Below, piece after piece: positions 19,454 through 27,628 of a stretch of 55,245 nt of DNA. Numbering within the stretch: the first letter of the stretch is position 1; each line of letters begins with the position of its first letter. A model generated the notes under the pieces. It was not told where the DNA came from. It saw only the letters and a list, made by a program, of their open reading frames with translations, and ran no database searches. The translations under genes were made by a program, and so were the position numbers. The DNA is from Rhodococcus erythropolis NBRC 15567. Its GTDB lineage: Bacteria; Actinomycetota; Actinomycetes; Mycobacteriales; Mycobacteriaceae. Where the stretch lies: positions 1 through 55,245 of the forward strand of contig NZ_BCRM01000037.1 of NCBI RefSeq assembly GCF_001552595.1. The letters are read 5' to 3'.

Positions 19454-21147
19454 CAGGACAGCATCTTGGTCACTGTGGCCGCGAGAGCGGGGTCGGACGT
19501 CGAATCGACGCGAACCAAGGTTCCGCCGGTCCGATCCGAGACGTCTTGGAGTGTGGAGACGTCGTCGCCCGCACCGACGACGATCACGTCGACCTGTACC
19601 GGACGCGACGGATTGCCCGCAGCGGCGATCGCGCTGAGCAGTTCGGCTCGCGTCGTGGTGGATTCGTCAGGTGTACTCGAGGTGATCAGCAGCACCGAGT
19701 TGACTCGCCCCGCGTCGAAACCGTCAACCGCGGCTTTGTAGGAGCTGGCAAGCGCCGGATACTTGGAGGTCTTTCCGCCGGCTCGAAGCCCGTTGAGGAA
19801 ATCGGTGATGGTGGCGCGCCGATTCGGCTCGGACAGTGAACCGCCCGGAACCAGGATGCGCTCGGACGGTTTTCCGTCGGTGCCCGTGCTGAACTCGCGA
19901 AGGCCGATGTCCGAAGCGTCAGGGCTGCGACCCAACTGGGTGTTCACTGCCGCGGCAACGTTCGCCAAGCGGGTAGCGCCACCGTCGTCGGTACCCATCG
20001 ACGCCGACGTGTCCATCAGGATGGTGGCACTACGCGGAGAGACCGGATTGGCGACGATGTCACCGAGCGCAGCTGCGGTTTCGGCCGAAGCCGGTTTCAA
20101 CGTGGACGAGATCTTGGCCGGAGACACCGCACCGAGATCGGGAAGATCTTGACCCTCGACCCGGAAACCGGCGCCGACGAACAACTGTGACTGATTCGGC
20201 TCACGCATGAAATCGGCAAACTGCGCCGCTGCGCGCGAGGCGGTTTCGTCGATCCCGCTGCCCGAGACGATGACCGCCGGATAGTCCGCGACTGGCGTTG
20301 CGCCGGCGGGGGAGTACGTCGTCATCGCCGCGTTCGCGCTCTGCGCTATCGACTGTTCCGTGGCCGGAACGGCTTTCACCGAATCCGGTGTTCCGGCGCT
20401 CAGTGCTCCGAGGGCTTCGGCGGTGGACGTCGGGGGAGTCGGCAAGGATTGGAACTGCAATGCCCGCGCACTGAGCGCAGCGTTGACCTGCGCGGACTTC
20501 GCCTGATCCGTCGTGACCGGACCGGCACCCGCATCGGCGACGTCGGCAGCGATTGCCTGTGCGGCCATCGAGGTTTCGGTACTTCCGACCGGCAGGGCGA
20601 CCGTCAGATCGGAAGGCAATGACTTCCAACTCGATGCTGCGCCGGCCAATGCTGCCGCGGTCTCGGGGCCGGTTGCCAGAACGATCGGGGAACTCGCGAG
20701 CGAGCGAGGATCACCGTTGATCACGGCCTTGCCCGCCAGCGGCGCGAGTTCGAACGAGCTCGTCGGGATCCACAGGGAGGGACGCGGTCCCAATGCTGCG
20801 TCGTCCCAGGATGCCGCCGGACCGGCTTCGAGTGCCGTCGAGACCGACGCGGACGGCGCACCGTGCACCACGACGGTGATGCAGTGATCGCGCACGACCG
20901 GAGAGGTCTGGGTGTACCGCTTGGCCAGTTCCTCGATCTGTGGGGCGATGGACGGATCCGCGGTGACGTCGAGTGTCTTGTTGCCTTCGACGCACGTACC
21001 TGCTGCCTGCTGGCCCTGATCGTCGATCCGGTTGCTGAGGGCCTTCCACCCGAAGAAGCCTGCAACGATCAAGACGATCAGCACGACGACGAGAATCGGC
21101 CCCTTGCTGATACCTCTGGCGCCTGACCCGCCGCGATGTTCGCCCAC
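19453..21147 (-). CDS. Membrane-anchored protein with substrate-binding-like and VWA domains
   Basis: 564 residues. A single N-terminal signal anchor (KGPILVVVLIVLIVAGFFGW, residues about 15-35) is followed by a periplasmic substrate-binding-like domain (about 50-340; LDVTADPSIAPQIEELAKRY, WIPTSSFELAPLAGK). A C-terminal von Willebrand A domain (about 370-560) has the MIDAS start DTSASMG and a late TSSTPDEST. It corresponds to M. tuberculosis Rv1836c by position beside glcB. VWA domains bind metal-dependently to protein partners. Transport is not implied, because no ABC components are nearby. The GTG start at 21147 is the first in frame before the anchor. The downstream phosphoesterase start overlaps its stop. 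Confidence 0.88.
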   Translation of the reverse strand: MGEHRGGSGARGISKGPILVVVLIVLIVAGFFGWKALSNRIDDQGQQAAGTCVEGNKTLDVTADPSIAPQIEELAKRYTQTSPVVRDHCITVVVHGAPSASVSTALEAGPAASWDDAALGPRPSLWIPTSSFELAPLAGKAVINGDPRSLASSPIVLATGPETAAALAGAASSWKSLPSDLTVALPVGSTETSMAAQAIAADVADAGAGPVTTDQAKSAQVNAALSARALQFQSLPTPPTSTAEALGALSAGTPDSVKAVPATEQSIAQSANAAMTTYSPAGATPVADYPAVIVSGSGIDETASRAAAQFADFMREPNQSQLFVGAGFRVEGQDLPDLGAVSPAKISSTLKPASAETAAALGDIVANPVSPRSATILMDTSASMGTDDGGATRLANVAAAVNTQLGRSPDASDIGLREFSTGTDGKPSERILVPGGSLSEPNRRATITDFLNGLRAGGKTSKYPALASSYKAAVDGFDAGRVNSVLLITSSTPDESTTTRAELLSAIAAAGNPSRPVQVDVIVVGAGDDVSTLQDVSDRTGGTLVRVDSTSDPALAATVTKMLS

Positions 21148-21236
21148 GTACCTTGCCCTACCTTGGTCACTCGAAGAATGTCTGCTGAACGGACTGTGTC
21201 CTCGGCCAGTCTAGTGACGAATCTTCGGGGCCTACG

Positions 21237-21276
21237 CGAACAGCCTCGACACCGGTAGCGGTGCCGAGGCTGTTCG
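21237..21276 (-). terminator. Hairpin downstream of glcB
   Basis: Strong hairpin with 12-base arms CGAACAGCCTCG (21237) and CGAGGCTGTTCG (21265), and an inner CACCG/CGGTG stem. It lies 30 bases beyond the glcB stop on the minus strand, before the VWA gene. No U-tract follows, as is common for actinobacterial terminators. Confidence 0.7.
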
Positions 21277-21306
21277 GGTTCAGCTTCGAGTTCGAAGAAG
21301 GTGAAA

Positions 21307-23490
21307 TCAGGCGTTGGCAGCCTTGTACTCGCGGCGGCGGCGATGCAGGATCGGCTCCGTGTATCCGCTGGGCTGCTTCGCGCCTTCGAGGATGAGTTCC
21401 TTGGCAGCCTGGAACGCGATGTTGGAATCGAAATCAGGTGCCATGTTGCGGTACTCGGCGTCGCCCTCGTTCTGACGGTCGACAACCGGGGCCATGCGCT
21501 CGAGTGCACTGACAACGTCGCTCTCGCTGACGATGCCGTGACGCAGCCAGTTGGCGAGCAGCTGGCTCGAGATGCGCAGGGTGGCGCGGTCCTCCATGAG
21601 CGCGACATCGTGGATGTCGGGAACCTTGGAGCAGCCGACACCCGCGTCGATCCAGCGGACGACGTAGCCGAGGATGGACTGGCAGTTGTTGTCGAGCTCT
21701 TCCTTCTTCTCCGCGTCCGTCCAGTCGGTGCTGGGAGCGAGCGGGATGGTCAGGATGTCGTCGACGCTCGCACGCGGCTTGCCCTTCAGGCTGTCCTGAA
21801 CAGCGAACACGTCGACGCGGTGGTAGTGCGTCGCGTGCAGCGTTGCGCCGGTCGGCGAAGGAACCCACGCGGTGTTGGCGCCGGCCTTGGGGTGGCCGAT
21901 CTTCTGCTCGAGCATGTCTGCCATCAGCTCGGTCATGGCCCACATGCCCTTGCCGATCTGCGCCTTGCCCTGCAGGCCGCAGGCCAGTCCGGTGTCGACG
22001 TTCCAGTCCTCGTACGCACCGATCCACTTCTGCTTCTTCATCTCGGCCTTGCGCACCATCGCGCCGGCTTCCATGGAGGTGTGGATCTCGTCGCCGGTGC
22101 GGTCGAGGAAGCCGGTGTTGATGAACACGACGCGGTCGACGGCTTCCTTGATGCAGGCAGCGAGGTTGACTGTCGTGCGACGCTCCTCGTCCATGATGCC
22201 GACCTTGAGCGTGTTCTCGGGAAGCCCGAGGACCTGCTCGACGCGGCCGAACAGTTCGGTGGTGAAGGCAACTTCCTCGGGGCCGTGCTGCTTGGGCTTG
22301 ACGATGTAGATCGAGCCGGTGCGGCTGTTGTCGAGCGGGCCGTTGGCGTCACTGATCGAGAGGCCGTGCACTGCACAGGTGCTGGTGATCAAAGCGTCGA
22401 GAATGCCCTCGGGGACCTCGTTGCCGTCGGCATCGAGGATCGCGGGATTGGTCATGAGGTGACCGACGTTGCGGACGAACAGGAGCGAACGACCGTGCAG
22501 GCTGAGTTCGCTGCCGTCGACGGCGGTGTACTTACGGTCGCCGTTGAGCGTACGAGTGAAGGACTTGGCGCCCTTCTTGATCTCCTCGGACAGATCACCG
22601 CGATTGAGGCCCAACCAGTTCCGGTAACCGACAACCTTGTCGTCGGCGTCGACAGCGGCGACCGAGTCCTCGAAGTCCATGATCGTGGTGACGGCCGATT
22701 CGAGAACGACGTCCTCGACACCGGCGGCGTCGGTGCTGCCGATCGGGGAGGACGCGTCGATCTGGATCTCGGCGTGCAATCCGTTGTTGAGCAGCAGGAT
22801 GCTCGTCGGTGCGTCCTTCTCGCCGAGGTAGCCGACGAACTTCTCCGGCTGGGCGAGGGTGGTGACCGTACCGTCTGCCAACGTGATCTTCAGTTCGCTG
22901 CCGTCGATCACGTACTCGGTCGAATCTGCATGCGACCCCGACGCGAGAGGTGCTGCCGCGTCGAGGAATTCACGCGCCCAGGCGATGACCTTGTCGCCTC
23001 GGACCTTGTTGTAGCCGGAACCCTTCTCGGCGCCGTTCTCCTCCGAGATGGCGTTGGTGCCGTACAGCGCGTCGTACAACGAACCCCAGCGGGCGTTGGA
23101 CGCGTTGAGAGCGAAGCGCGCGTTGAGGATCGGCACGACCAACTGCGGGCCGGCCGTCGAGGTGATCTCAGTGTCGACGTTCGCGGTGGTGACCGAGAAC
23201 TCGGCAGGCGTCGGCAAGAGGTAGCCGATCTCCTGCAGGAACGCCTTGTATGCGGCAGCGTCGATGGGAGCGCCGGCATGATCGCGATGCCACTGATCGA
23301 TCTGAGCCTGCAGATCGTCACGCTTGGCAAGCAAATCGCGGTTCTTCGGTGCGAGCTCGGTGATGACCTTGTCGGCGCCGGCCCAGAACGTCTCGGCGTC
23401 TACACCGGTGCCGGGAAGAGCCTCCTCGACCACGAAGTCGTAGAGAACCTTGGCAACCTGAAGACTGCCGACCTGAACGCGCTCAGTCAT
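21307..23490 (-). CDS. glcB: Malate synthase G
   Basis: Cytosolic enzyme of the glyoxylate shunt: acetyl-CoA plus glyoxylate gives malate and CoA. The 727 residues match the G isoform (about 720-740). Visible hallmarks are [17 protein letters not shown] (metal and glyoxylate site), the [20 protein letters not shown] strand, [17 protein letters not shown] and the C-terminal [15 protein letters not shown] region, then [21 protein letters not shown] chose the ATG at 23490 ([10 protein letters not shown], with GTGAGG upstream) over one at 23550 that adds unrelated residues. The 152-base upstream gap has inverted repeats AACATcaATGTT (23543) and TGGGAgtatTCCCA (23558) that could be operators. Confidence 0.97.
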   Translation of the reverse strand: MTERVQVGSLQVAKVLYDFVVEEALPGTGVDAETFWAGADKVITELAPKNRDLLAKRDDLQAQIDQWHRDHAGAPIDAAAYKAFLQEIGYLLPTPAEFSVTTANVDTEITSTAGPQLVVPILNARFALNASNARWGSLYDALYGTNAISEENGAEKGSGYNKVRGDKVIAWAREFLDAAAPLASGSHADSTEYVIDGSELKITLADGTVTTLAQPEKFVGYLGEKDAPTSILLLNNGLHAEIQIDASSPIGSTDAAGVEDVVLESAVTTIMDFEDSVAAVDADDKVVGYRNWLGLNRGDLSEEIKKGAKSFTRTLNGDRKYTAVDGSELSLHGRSLLFVRNVGHLMTNPAILDADGNEVPEGILDALITSTCAVHGLSISDANGPLDNSRTGSIYIVKPKQHGPEEVAFTTELFGRVEQVLGLPENTLKVGIMDEERRTTVNLAACIKEAVDRVVFINTGFLDRTGDEIHTSMEAGAMVRKAEMKKQKWIGAYEDWNVDTGLACGLQGKAQIGKGMWAMTELMADMLEQKIGHPKAGANTAWVPSPTGATLHATHYHRVDVFAVQDSLKGKPRASVDDILTIPLAPSTDWTDAEKKEELDNNCQSILGYVVRWIDAGVGCSKVPDIHDVALMEDRATLRISSQLLANWLRHGIVSESDVVSALERMAPVVDRQNEGDAEYRNMAPDFDSNIAFQAAKELILEGAKQPSGYTEPILHRRRREYKAANA

Positions 23491-23642
23491 GAATAGCCTC
23501 ACTTTTCCGAAAGCGGAGCACCACATATGGATGCCATGAACCAACATCAATGTTACCTGGGAGTATTCCCACCGCTGTCCGCGCCCTGAGCTGCGATAAT
23601 CGGGCGCGAAGAGCTGAAACGATCAAGTGAAATTCGTTCTGT

Positions 23643-24893
23643 CTAGAGTTTGCGCGCGGAAATCTCGAAACCAGCCGCGCGTAGACGCTCGACCAGGACG
23701 TCGCCGAGCGCTGTCGCTGGAGTCAGAACGCCGGTGGCCGGGGGGAGATCCTTGTGGTCCTTCGCCAATGACAACGCAGATTCGCCGAGCATTACCGCCG
23801 TCGCGCTGTATCCCGGGTCGCCCTTCGCCTTCACTCGTGAGGTGTATCGAGCGCCGGTCGTGGTCGTGGTGAACACATCGAGCGTGAAGTGCCCCTTCTT
23901 CTGGGTGCTCTCGCTCGGGCCCTCGCCGGGTGCAGGCAATACCTTGTCGAGAAGGAAACGCGTCGGAGGTAGAGCGAGTCCGGCGACCAGCGCGCCGAGG
24001 CCGACTGCGACACCGCCCGCGATTACCGGTGACACCACCGAGGAGCCGACGCTCATCACCTCGCTGTACTTGAACTTCTTGCCGTACGCCCACTCTCGGA
24101 GCGCATTGCTGCGACGGACGACTCGTGTGTTGTACGACGCCATCACGAACGGTGCCTTCCAACCCTTCAGCGACGGATCGATCTTCTTGCCGTCGACCAC
24201 GCTCACGTCGCTCTGTCGTCCGAGGTCCGGCTCCCGGTCACGATCGGGGCTCAGTGAATACGGCGAGGCAGCGAGTTTCCTTAGGCGCGCATCGTCTTTC
24301 GACACGTCGATCTGATTGCGAAGAGAATCGATCGTGCCGCCGCTCACGCCGCCGCGCAGTGCCGTGACCATCAGCGTTGTGTCGGTGAGCTCACCGGCGC
24401 CGTCGGCAGTGACCTTCTCGTGGAGGACGTGAACTCCGAGATCGGAAGGGATGGAATCGAATCCGCAGGAATGGACGATCTTTGCGCCGGTCGAGACCGC
24501 CAGCTCATGGTTGGCGTCGATGCTCTCGCGGTGGAACAGCACCTCACCGGTGAGGTCGACGTAATGAGTTCCGGCGGAGGCGCATTCGTGAACAAGGGTA
24601 TGACCGTACTTGGCGTACGGGCCGACCGTGGTGGCGACGACTCGAGTTCGCTGCGCGAGCGCCTTCAATGCGGTGGCGTCGTCGGCGTCGGCGATGATCA
24701 GGGGGAGATCGGCCGCGGCGGTACCCAGATCGGCGCGAGTGGCTGCCAACTTCTCGAGGGAGCGGCCACCGAGGCCGATTTTCGTGCCTTCGGGAGCATG
24801 TTTGACGAGGTAGTCGGCGAGTAGCTTTCCGACGAAGCCGCTCGCTCCGTAGACGATGATGTCGAGTTCTCGGGCGGGCGAGGTTCCAGTCAT
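23643..24893 (-). CDS. Saccharopine dehydrogenase-like / trans-acting enoyl reductase family protein
   Basis: The 416-residue protein has an N-terminal Rossmann domain (IIVYGASGFVGKLLADYLV, residues about 11-29). It is followed by GGRSLEKLA, TTVGPYAKYGHTLVHECASA and HYVDLTGEVLF, all typical of the saccharopine-dehydrogenase-like family that includes mycobacterial trans-acting enoyl reductases. A short hydrophobic segment (about 290-320; VVSPVIAGGVAVGLGALVAG) suggests membrane association. Substrate is unknown; lysine metabolism is unlikely and a lipid substrate is more plausible by family. The ATG at 24893 is used. It is separate from glcB (152-base gap) and the stress protein (44-base gap). 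Confidence 0.85.
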   Translation of the reverse strand: MTGTSPARELDIIVYGASGFVGKLLADYLVKHAPEGTKIGLGGRSLEKLAATRADLGTAAADLPLIIADADDATALKALAQRTRVVATTVGPYAKYGHTLVHECASAGTHYVDLTGEVLFHRESIDANHELAVSTGAKIVHSCGFDSIPSDLGVHVLHEKVTADGAGELTDTTLMVTALRGGVSGGTIDSLRNQIDVSKDDARLRKLAASPYSLSPDRDREPDLGRQSDVSVVDGKKIDPSLKGWKAPFVMASYNTRVVRRSNALREWAYGKKFKYSEVMSVGSSVVSPVIAGGVAVGLGALVAGLALPPTRFLLDKVLPAPGEGPSESTQKKGHFTLDVFTTTTTGARYTSRVKAKGDPGYSATAVMLGESALSLAKDHKDLPPATGVLTPATALGDVLVERLRAAGFEISARKL

Positions 24894-24937
24894 GGAGCCA
24901 GCCTACAAACGCGCACTCGAAAGTGATGTGACCGAGG

Positions 24938-25369
24938 TCACTCAGCGGGGAGGGGTTCCTTGACGACGAGGATCGGAGCCTCCACTTCGAGCAGGAGACG
25001 CTGCAGCGGGCGTTCGAGGAGGAACTTGCCGATGGGGGACATCCGGCGTGTTCCGACGATCAGGAGATCGACACCCGCGCCGTGGACCAGGTTCACGAGC
25101 GCGGTCACCGGATCGCCGTCGTGCTCGGTGGTGCGCAGATCCCACTTCGTCTCCGAGAATCCACCGGCGTCGAGCGCTGACTGAATCTCGCCGCGAAGAG
25201 CGGCCCGATCGTCCTCGGTGTCTCCGGTGTCGGCCGTGTCCCCGATGTTGACATCGTCCAGGACGTGCAGAACCAGCAGTTCCTCGCTTCGACCCACGGA
25301 TTCCCGTGCGGCGGCCACGATTGCGGCGCGGCCTTCCGGGCTGTCCTTGTGTACGACGGCGATCGTCAT
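24938..25369 (-). CDS. Universal stress protein family (UspA-like), ATP loop degenerate
   Basis: The 143-residue single-domain Usp starts TIAVVHKDSPEGRAAIVAAA and has the late strand ILVVKEP. Members act as stress-linked regulators, some by binding ATP. The usual ATP motif G-2x-G-9x-G-S/T is replaced here: the region reads VGTRRMSPIGKFLLERPLQR, with ERP where Gly-Ser/Thr is expected, so ATP binding is doubtful. The ATG at 25369 follows GGAGGAAC; the open frame to 25417 is unlikely to be coding. It probably has its own promoter, because the SDR gene upstream ends 157 bases away. Confidence 0.85.
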   Translation of the reverse strand: MTIAVVHKDSPEGRAAIVAAARESVGRSEELLVLHVLDDVNIGDTADTGDTEDDRAALRGEIQSALDAGGFSETKWDLRTTEHDGDPVTALVNLVHGAGVDLLIVGTRRMSPIGKFLLERPLQRLLLEVEAPILVVKEPLPAE

Positions 25370-25526
25370 GGTTCCTCCGAGTCGGTGAGCAGGTTCGCCG
25401 TCCATTATCGCCTGCAATGCTGTGCCCTACCTGAATTGAGCTACTCGACACGGGGGTTTGGCGGTGACGAGATCGCCACATCGGGGCGCCTAGGTGCTGC
25501 CTGTCACCACTGCGGGGTGTCGCCCA

Positions 25527-27068
25527 TCACCACGGCGAGGGTTTGTAATCCTTGAGGAAGCAGCCGTGCAGGTCGATACCCAGTTCGCCCTGAACGATGG
25601 GGTCGTAGACGCGGGCTGCACCGTCGACGAGGTCGAGTGGTGCGTGGAAACCTTCGTCGGCCAACCGCATCTTGGTGAAGTGCGGGCGTTCGTCGGTGAT
25701 CCAGCCGGTGTCGACGGCGGTCATGAGGATGCCGTCGTCGAGCATTTCCTTGGAGCTGGTGCGGGTCAGCATGTTCAGTGCTGCCTTGGCCATGTTGGTG
25801 TGCGGGTGGCCAGGGCCCTTGTATGCGCGGCTGAACTGGCCTTCCATGGCGGAGACATTCACGACGTACTTGCGTCGCGCAGTTGCCGCGGCCATCGACG
25901 GGCGCAGGCGTGAAACGAGGATGAATGGCGCTACCGAGTTGCAGAGCTGGACTTCGAGAAGCTCGATCGGATCGACTTCCTCGACGGTCTGGACCCAACT
26001 GTTGGTGTGCGCGAGGTCCGGCAGCAGCCCGCCGGCGTCGATGGCGATGCCTTGCTCGATGCGATCGGGTGAAGCCGACTTGGCGACGAGTGCGAGTGAA
26101 CTGACCGCGTCGGCGGACAGATTTCCGGAGGTGATGCTTGCGACGTCCGACAGCGATCCGGCCAGAGCCGCGGGGTGAGCGTCGCTCGTCTTGCCGAAGG
26201 TCAGGACATCAGGCAGTTCACCGGCGGGAAGGGCACCGGACTCGGCGTCGACCAAGGCGCCGTAAGCACCGGGGGAGCGTCGAACAGTTTGTGCGGCGTT
26301 GTTGATCAGGATGTCGAGCGGACCCTGTGCGGCAACGGAATCCGCGAGTGCAACAACCTGGGCGGGGTCGCGGAGGTCGATGCCGACGATGCGCAGACGG
26401 TGAATCCAGTCGTTGCTGTCTTCCATCGCCTTGAATCGGCGGATCGCGTCGTTGGGGAATCGCGTCGTGATGGTCAGATGTGCGCCGTCACGCAGCAGGC
26501 GCAGCGCGATGTACATACCGATCTTCGCGCGGCCGCCGGTCAGAAGTGCGCGTCGGCCGGTGAGATCAGTGCTCGCATCACGTTTGCTGCGGCTGGTGGC
26601 AGCGCACTCGGGGCACAGTTGGTGGTAGAAGGCGTCGACTGCGGTGTAGCGCTGCTTGCAGATGTAGCACGGTCGCGCCTTGATGAGCGTGCCGGCGGAA
26701 GCGCCGGCGGTGTTCGACTTGATCGGAATGCCTGCGGTCTCGTCGTCGATGCGATCGGGTGAACCTGTGGCAGTCGCGGCGACTACTTGGCGGTCCGCTT
26801 CGTTGACGGCTGCGCGCGAGGCGAGGCGGCGCTTCTTCTTGAGTCGCTTGAACAGATGGCCGACAGCGCGCTGCATGGTGATCGAATCGGGATGCTCGTC
26901 GTCGAGTTCGGCGGCTTCGGAAAGGACCTTCAGGCAGATTTCGAGTTCTGCGGGGTCGAGGCCGGTGAGTTCGGCTCGAGCAGATTCTGAATCGGCTGTT
27001 TCCAGCGAATCTGCCTGCAGTGCATCCGACTTCTTGGTGTCTGTATCCACTTCGAACTTCTGTTCCAT
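25527..27068 (-). CDS. SDR-fold protein with N-terminal zinc ribbon, catalytic Tyr replaced
   Basis: 513 residues. Residues 1-130 are charged and partly disordered. A four-cysteine zinc ribbon follows: Cys134-x2-Cys137 and Cys152-x2-Cys155. The rest (about 168-513) is a short-chain dehydrogenase domain with a Rossmann start LLTGGRAKIGMYIALRLLRD, DLRDPAQV and INNAAQ (256-260). Ser406 of the catalytic motif is present (VNVSAMEG), but the YxxxK motif reads TNMAK with Lys428, so the catalytic Tyr is Thr424. An inserted acidic stretch (about 270-340) is unusual. Activity as a dehydrogenase is therefore uncertain. The start at 27068 (MEQKFEV) avoids the tRNA and terminator; earlier in-frame starts overlap them. 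Confidence 0.82.
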   Translation of the reverse strand: MEQKFEVDTDTKKSDALQADSLETADSESARAELTGLDPAELEICLKVLSEAAELDDEHPDSITMQRAVGHLFKRLKKKRRLASRAAVNEADRQVVAATATGSPDRIDDETAGIPIKSNTAGASAGTLIKARPCYICKQRYTAVDAFYHQLCPECAATSRSKRDASTDLTGRRALLTGGRAKIGMYIALRLLRDGAHLTITTRFPNDAIRRFKAMEDSNDWIHRLRIVGIDLRDPAQVVALADSVAAQGPLDILINNAAQTVRRSPGAYGALVDAESGALPAGELPDVLTFGKTSDAHPAALAGSLSDVASITSGNLSADAVSSLALVAKSASPDRIEQGIAIDAGGLLPDLAHTNSWVQTVEEVDPIELLEVQLCNSVAPFILVSRLRPSMAAATARRKYVVNVSAMEGQFSRAYKGPGHPHTNMAKAALNMLTRTSSKEMLDDGILMTAVDTGWITDERPHFTKMRLADEGFHAPLDLVDGAARVYDPIVQGELGIDLHGCFLKDYKPSPW

Positions 27069-27123
27069 CTCGATCGCCGCTCGCGCGGACTGTTCCCTGG
27101 TGCGGGAACTTCGCCAATTACGA

Positions 27124-27156
27124 GAAAAGCTCCGGTTCGATGAACCGGAGCTTTTC
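27124..27156 (-). terminator. Rho-independent terminator after the first tRNA-Leu
   Basis: Perfect 15-base stem GAAAAGCTCCGGTTC / GAACCGGAGCTTTTC with a 3-base loop, giving a U-run on the minus strand. It lies 20 bases beyond the 3' end of the tRNA at 27177-27262 and before the SDR start. Confidence 0.88.
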
Positions 27157-27173
27157 CTGTCTGTCTCAACACA

Positions 27174-27301
27174 GAGTGTCCGAGGGGGGACTTGAACCCC
27201 CACGTCCGTTAATAGGACACTAGCACCTCAAGCTAGCGCGTCTGCCATTCCGCCACTCGGACTCGGCCCCGATTTCTCGGTGCTGGGAAAGAGTATCCGA
27301 T
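27174..27301. repeat. Direct repeat unit A: tRNA-Leu plus 5' flank
   Basis: 128-base segment repeated exactly at 27422-27549 (offset 248). It includes the whole tRNA and 39 bases of upstream flank containing GATTTCTCGGTGCTGGGAAA, probably part of the promoter. Confidence 0.9.
27177..27262 (-). tRNA. trnL: tRNA-Leu (GAG), copy 1
   Basis: 86-nucleotide class II tRNA on the minus strand. The acceptor stem GTCCGAG pairs with CTCGGAC, followed by discriminator A; CCA is not encoded. The anticodon stem CTAGC/GCTAG encloses loop TTGAGGT, giving anticodon GAG for leucine. A long variable arm and a T-loop (GGTTCAAGTCC) are present. It is identical to copy 2. Confidence 0.95.
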
Positions 27302-27329
27302 GCCATCGCCAGGTCCCAAATCGCCCCAC

Positions 27330-27377
27330 TGCTGTGCGCCTTTATTAACCGCCGGGGGTTAATAAAGGCGCACAGCA
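27330..27377. repeat. Dispersed palindrome, copy 1
   Basis: 20-base arms GCTGTGCGCCTTTATTAACC and its exact complement (27357-27376) around loop GCCGGG; one more T/A pair extends it to 27330-27377. Copies 2 and 3 are at 29590 and 44618. Its right arm shares ACAGC with the adjacent terminator hairpin. Confidence 0.93.
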
Positions 27378-27417
27378 AAAAGACCCCAACCTGATCAGGC
27401 TGGGGTCTTTTTGCTGT
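27372..27417. terminator. Bidirectional intrinsic terminator between the tRNA genes
   Basis: 17-base arms ACAGCAAAAAGACCCCA and TGGGGTCTTTTTGCTGT, with inner CCTGATCAGG, giving an A-run on one side and a T-run on the other. It terminates tRNA-Leu copy 2 on the minus strand and can work in the other direction. It overlaps the right arm of palindrome copy 1 by five bases. Confidence 0.88.
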
Positions 27418-27421
27418 ATTC

Positions 27422-27549
27422 GAGTGTCCGAGGGGGGACTTGAACCCCCACGTCCGTTAATAGGACACTAGCACCTCAAGCTAGCGCGTCTGCCATTCCG
27501 CCACTCGGACTCGGCCCCGATTTCTCGGTGCTGGGAAAGAGTATCCGAT
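27422..27549. repeat. Direct repeat unit B: tRNA-Leu plus 5' flank
   Basis: Exact second copy of 27174-27301. The unit ends GAGTATCCGAT; beyond it the two flanks diverge. Confidence 0.9.
27425..27510 (-). tRNA. trnL: tRNA-Leu (GAG), copy 2
   Basis: Sequence identical to copy 1 over all 86 positions, including the GAG anticodon loop and long variable arm. It lies upstream on the minus strand; the terminator at 27372-27417 separates it from copy 1, so each copy is probably transcribed from its own duplicated promoter. Confidence 0.95.
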
Positions 27550-27628
27550 TAGGTCAGCTGCCCCAAATCGCCAGGTTGCGGGGCATTCCGGTCGCCCGCG
27601 TCGTTTGATTCGATGGTAGGAAAGTGGA

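Noticed and set aside
21301..23496. Long open frame of 731 codons on the plus strand
   Set aside because: It is antisense to glcB over its full length; high GC with strong third-position bias makes such frames. The glcB protein is unmistakable.
27069..27203. Longer start for the SDR protein
   Set aside because: It would run through a tRNA gene and its terminator.
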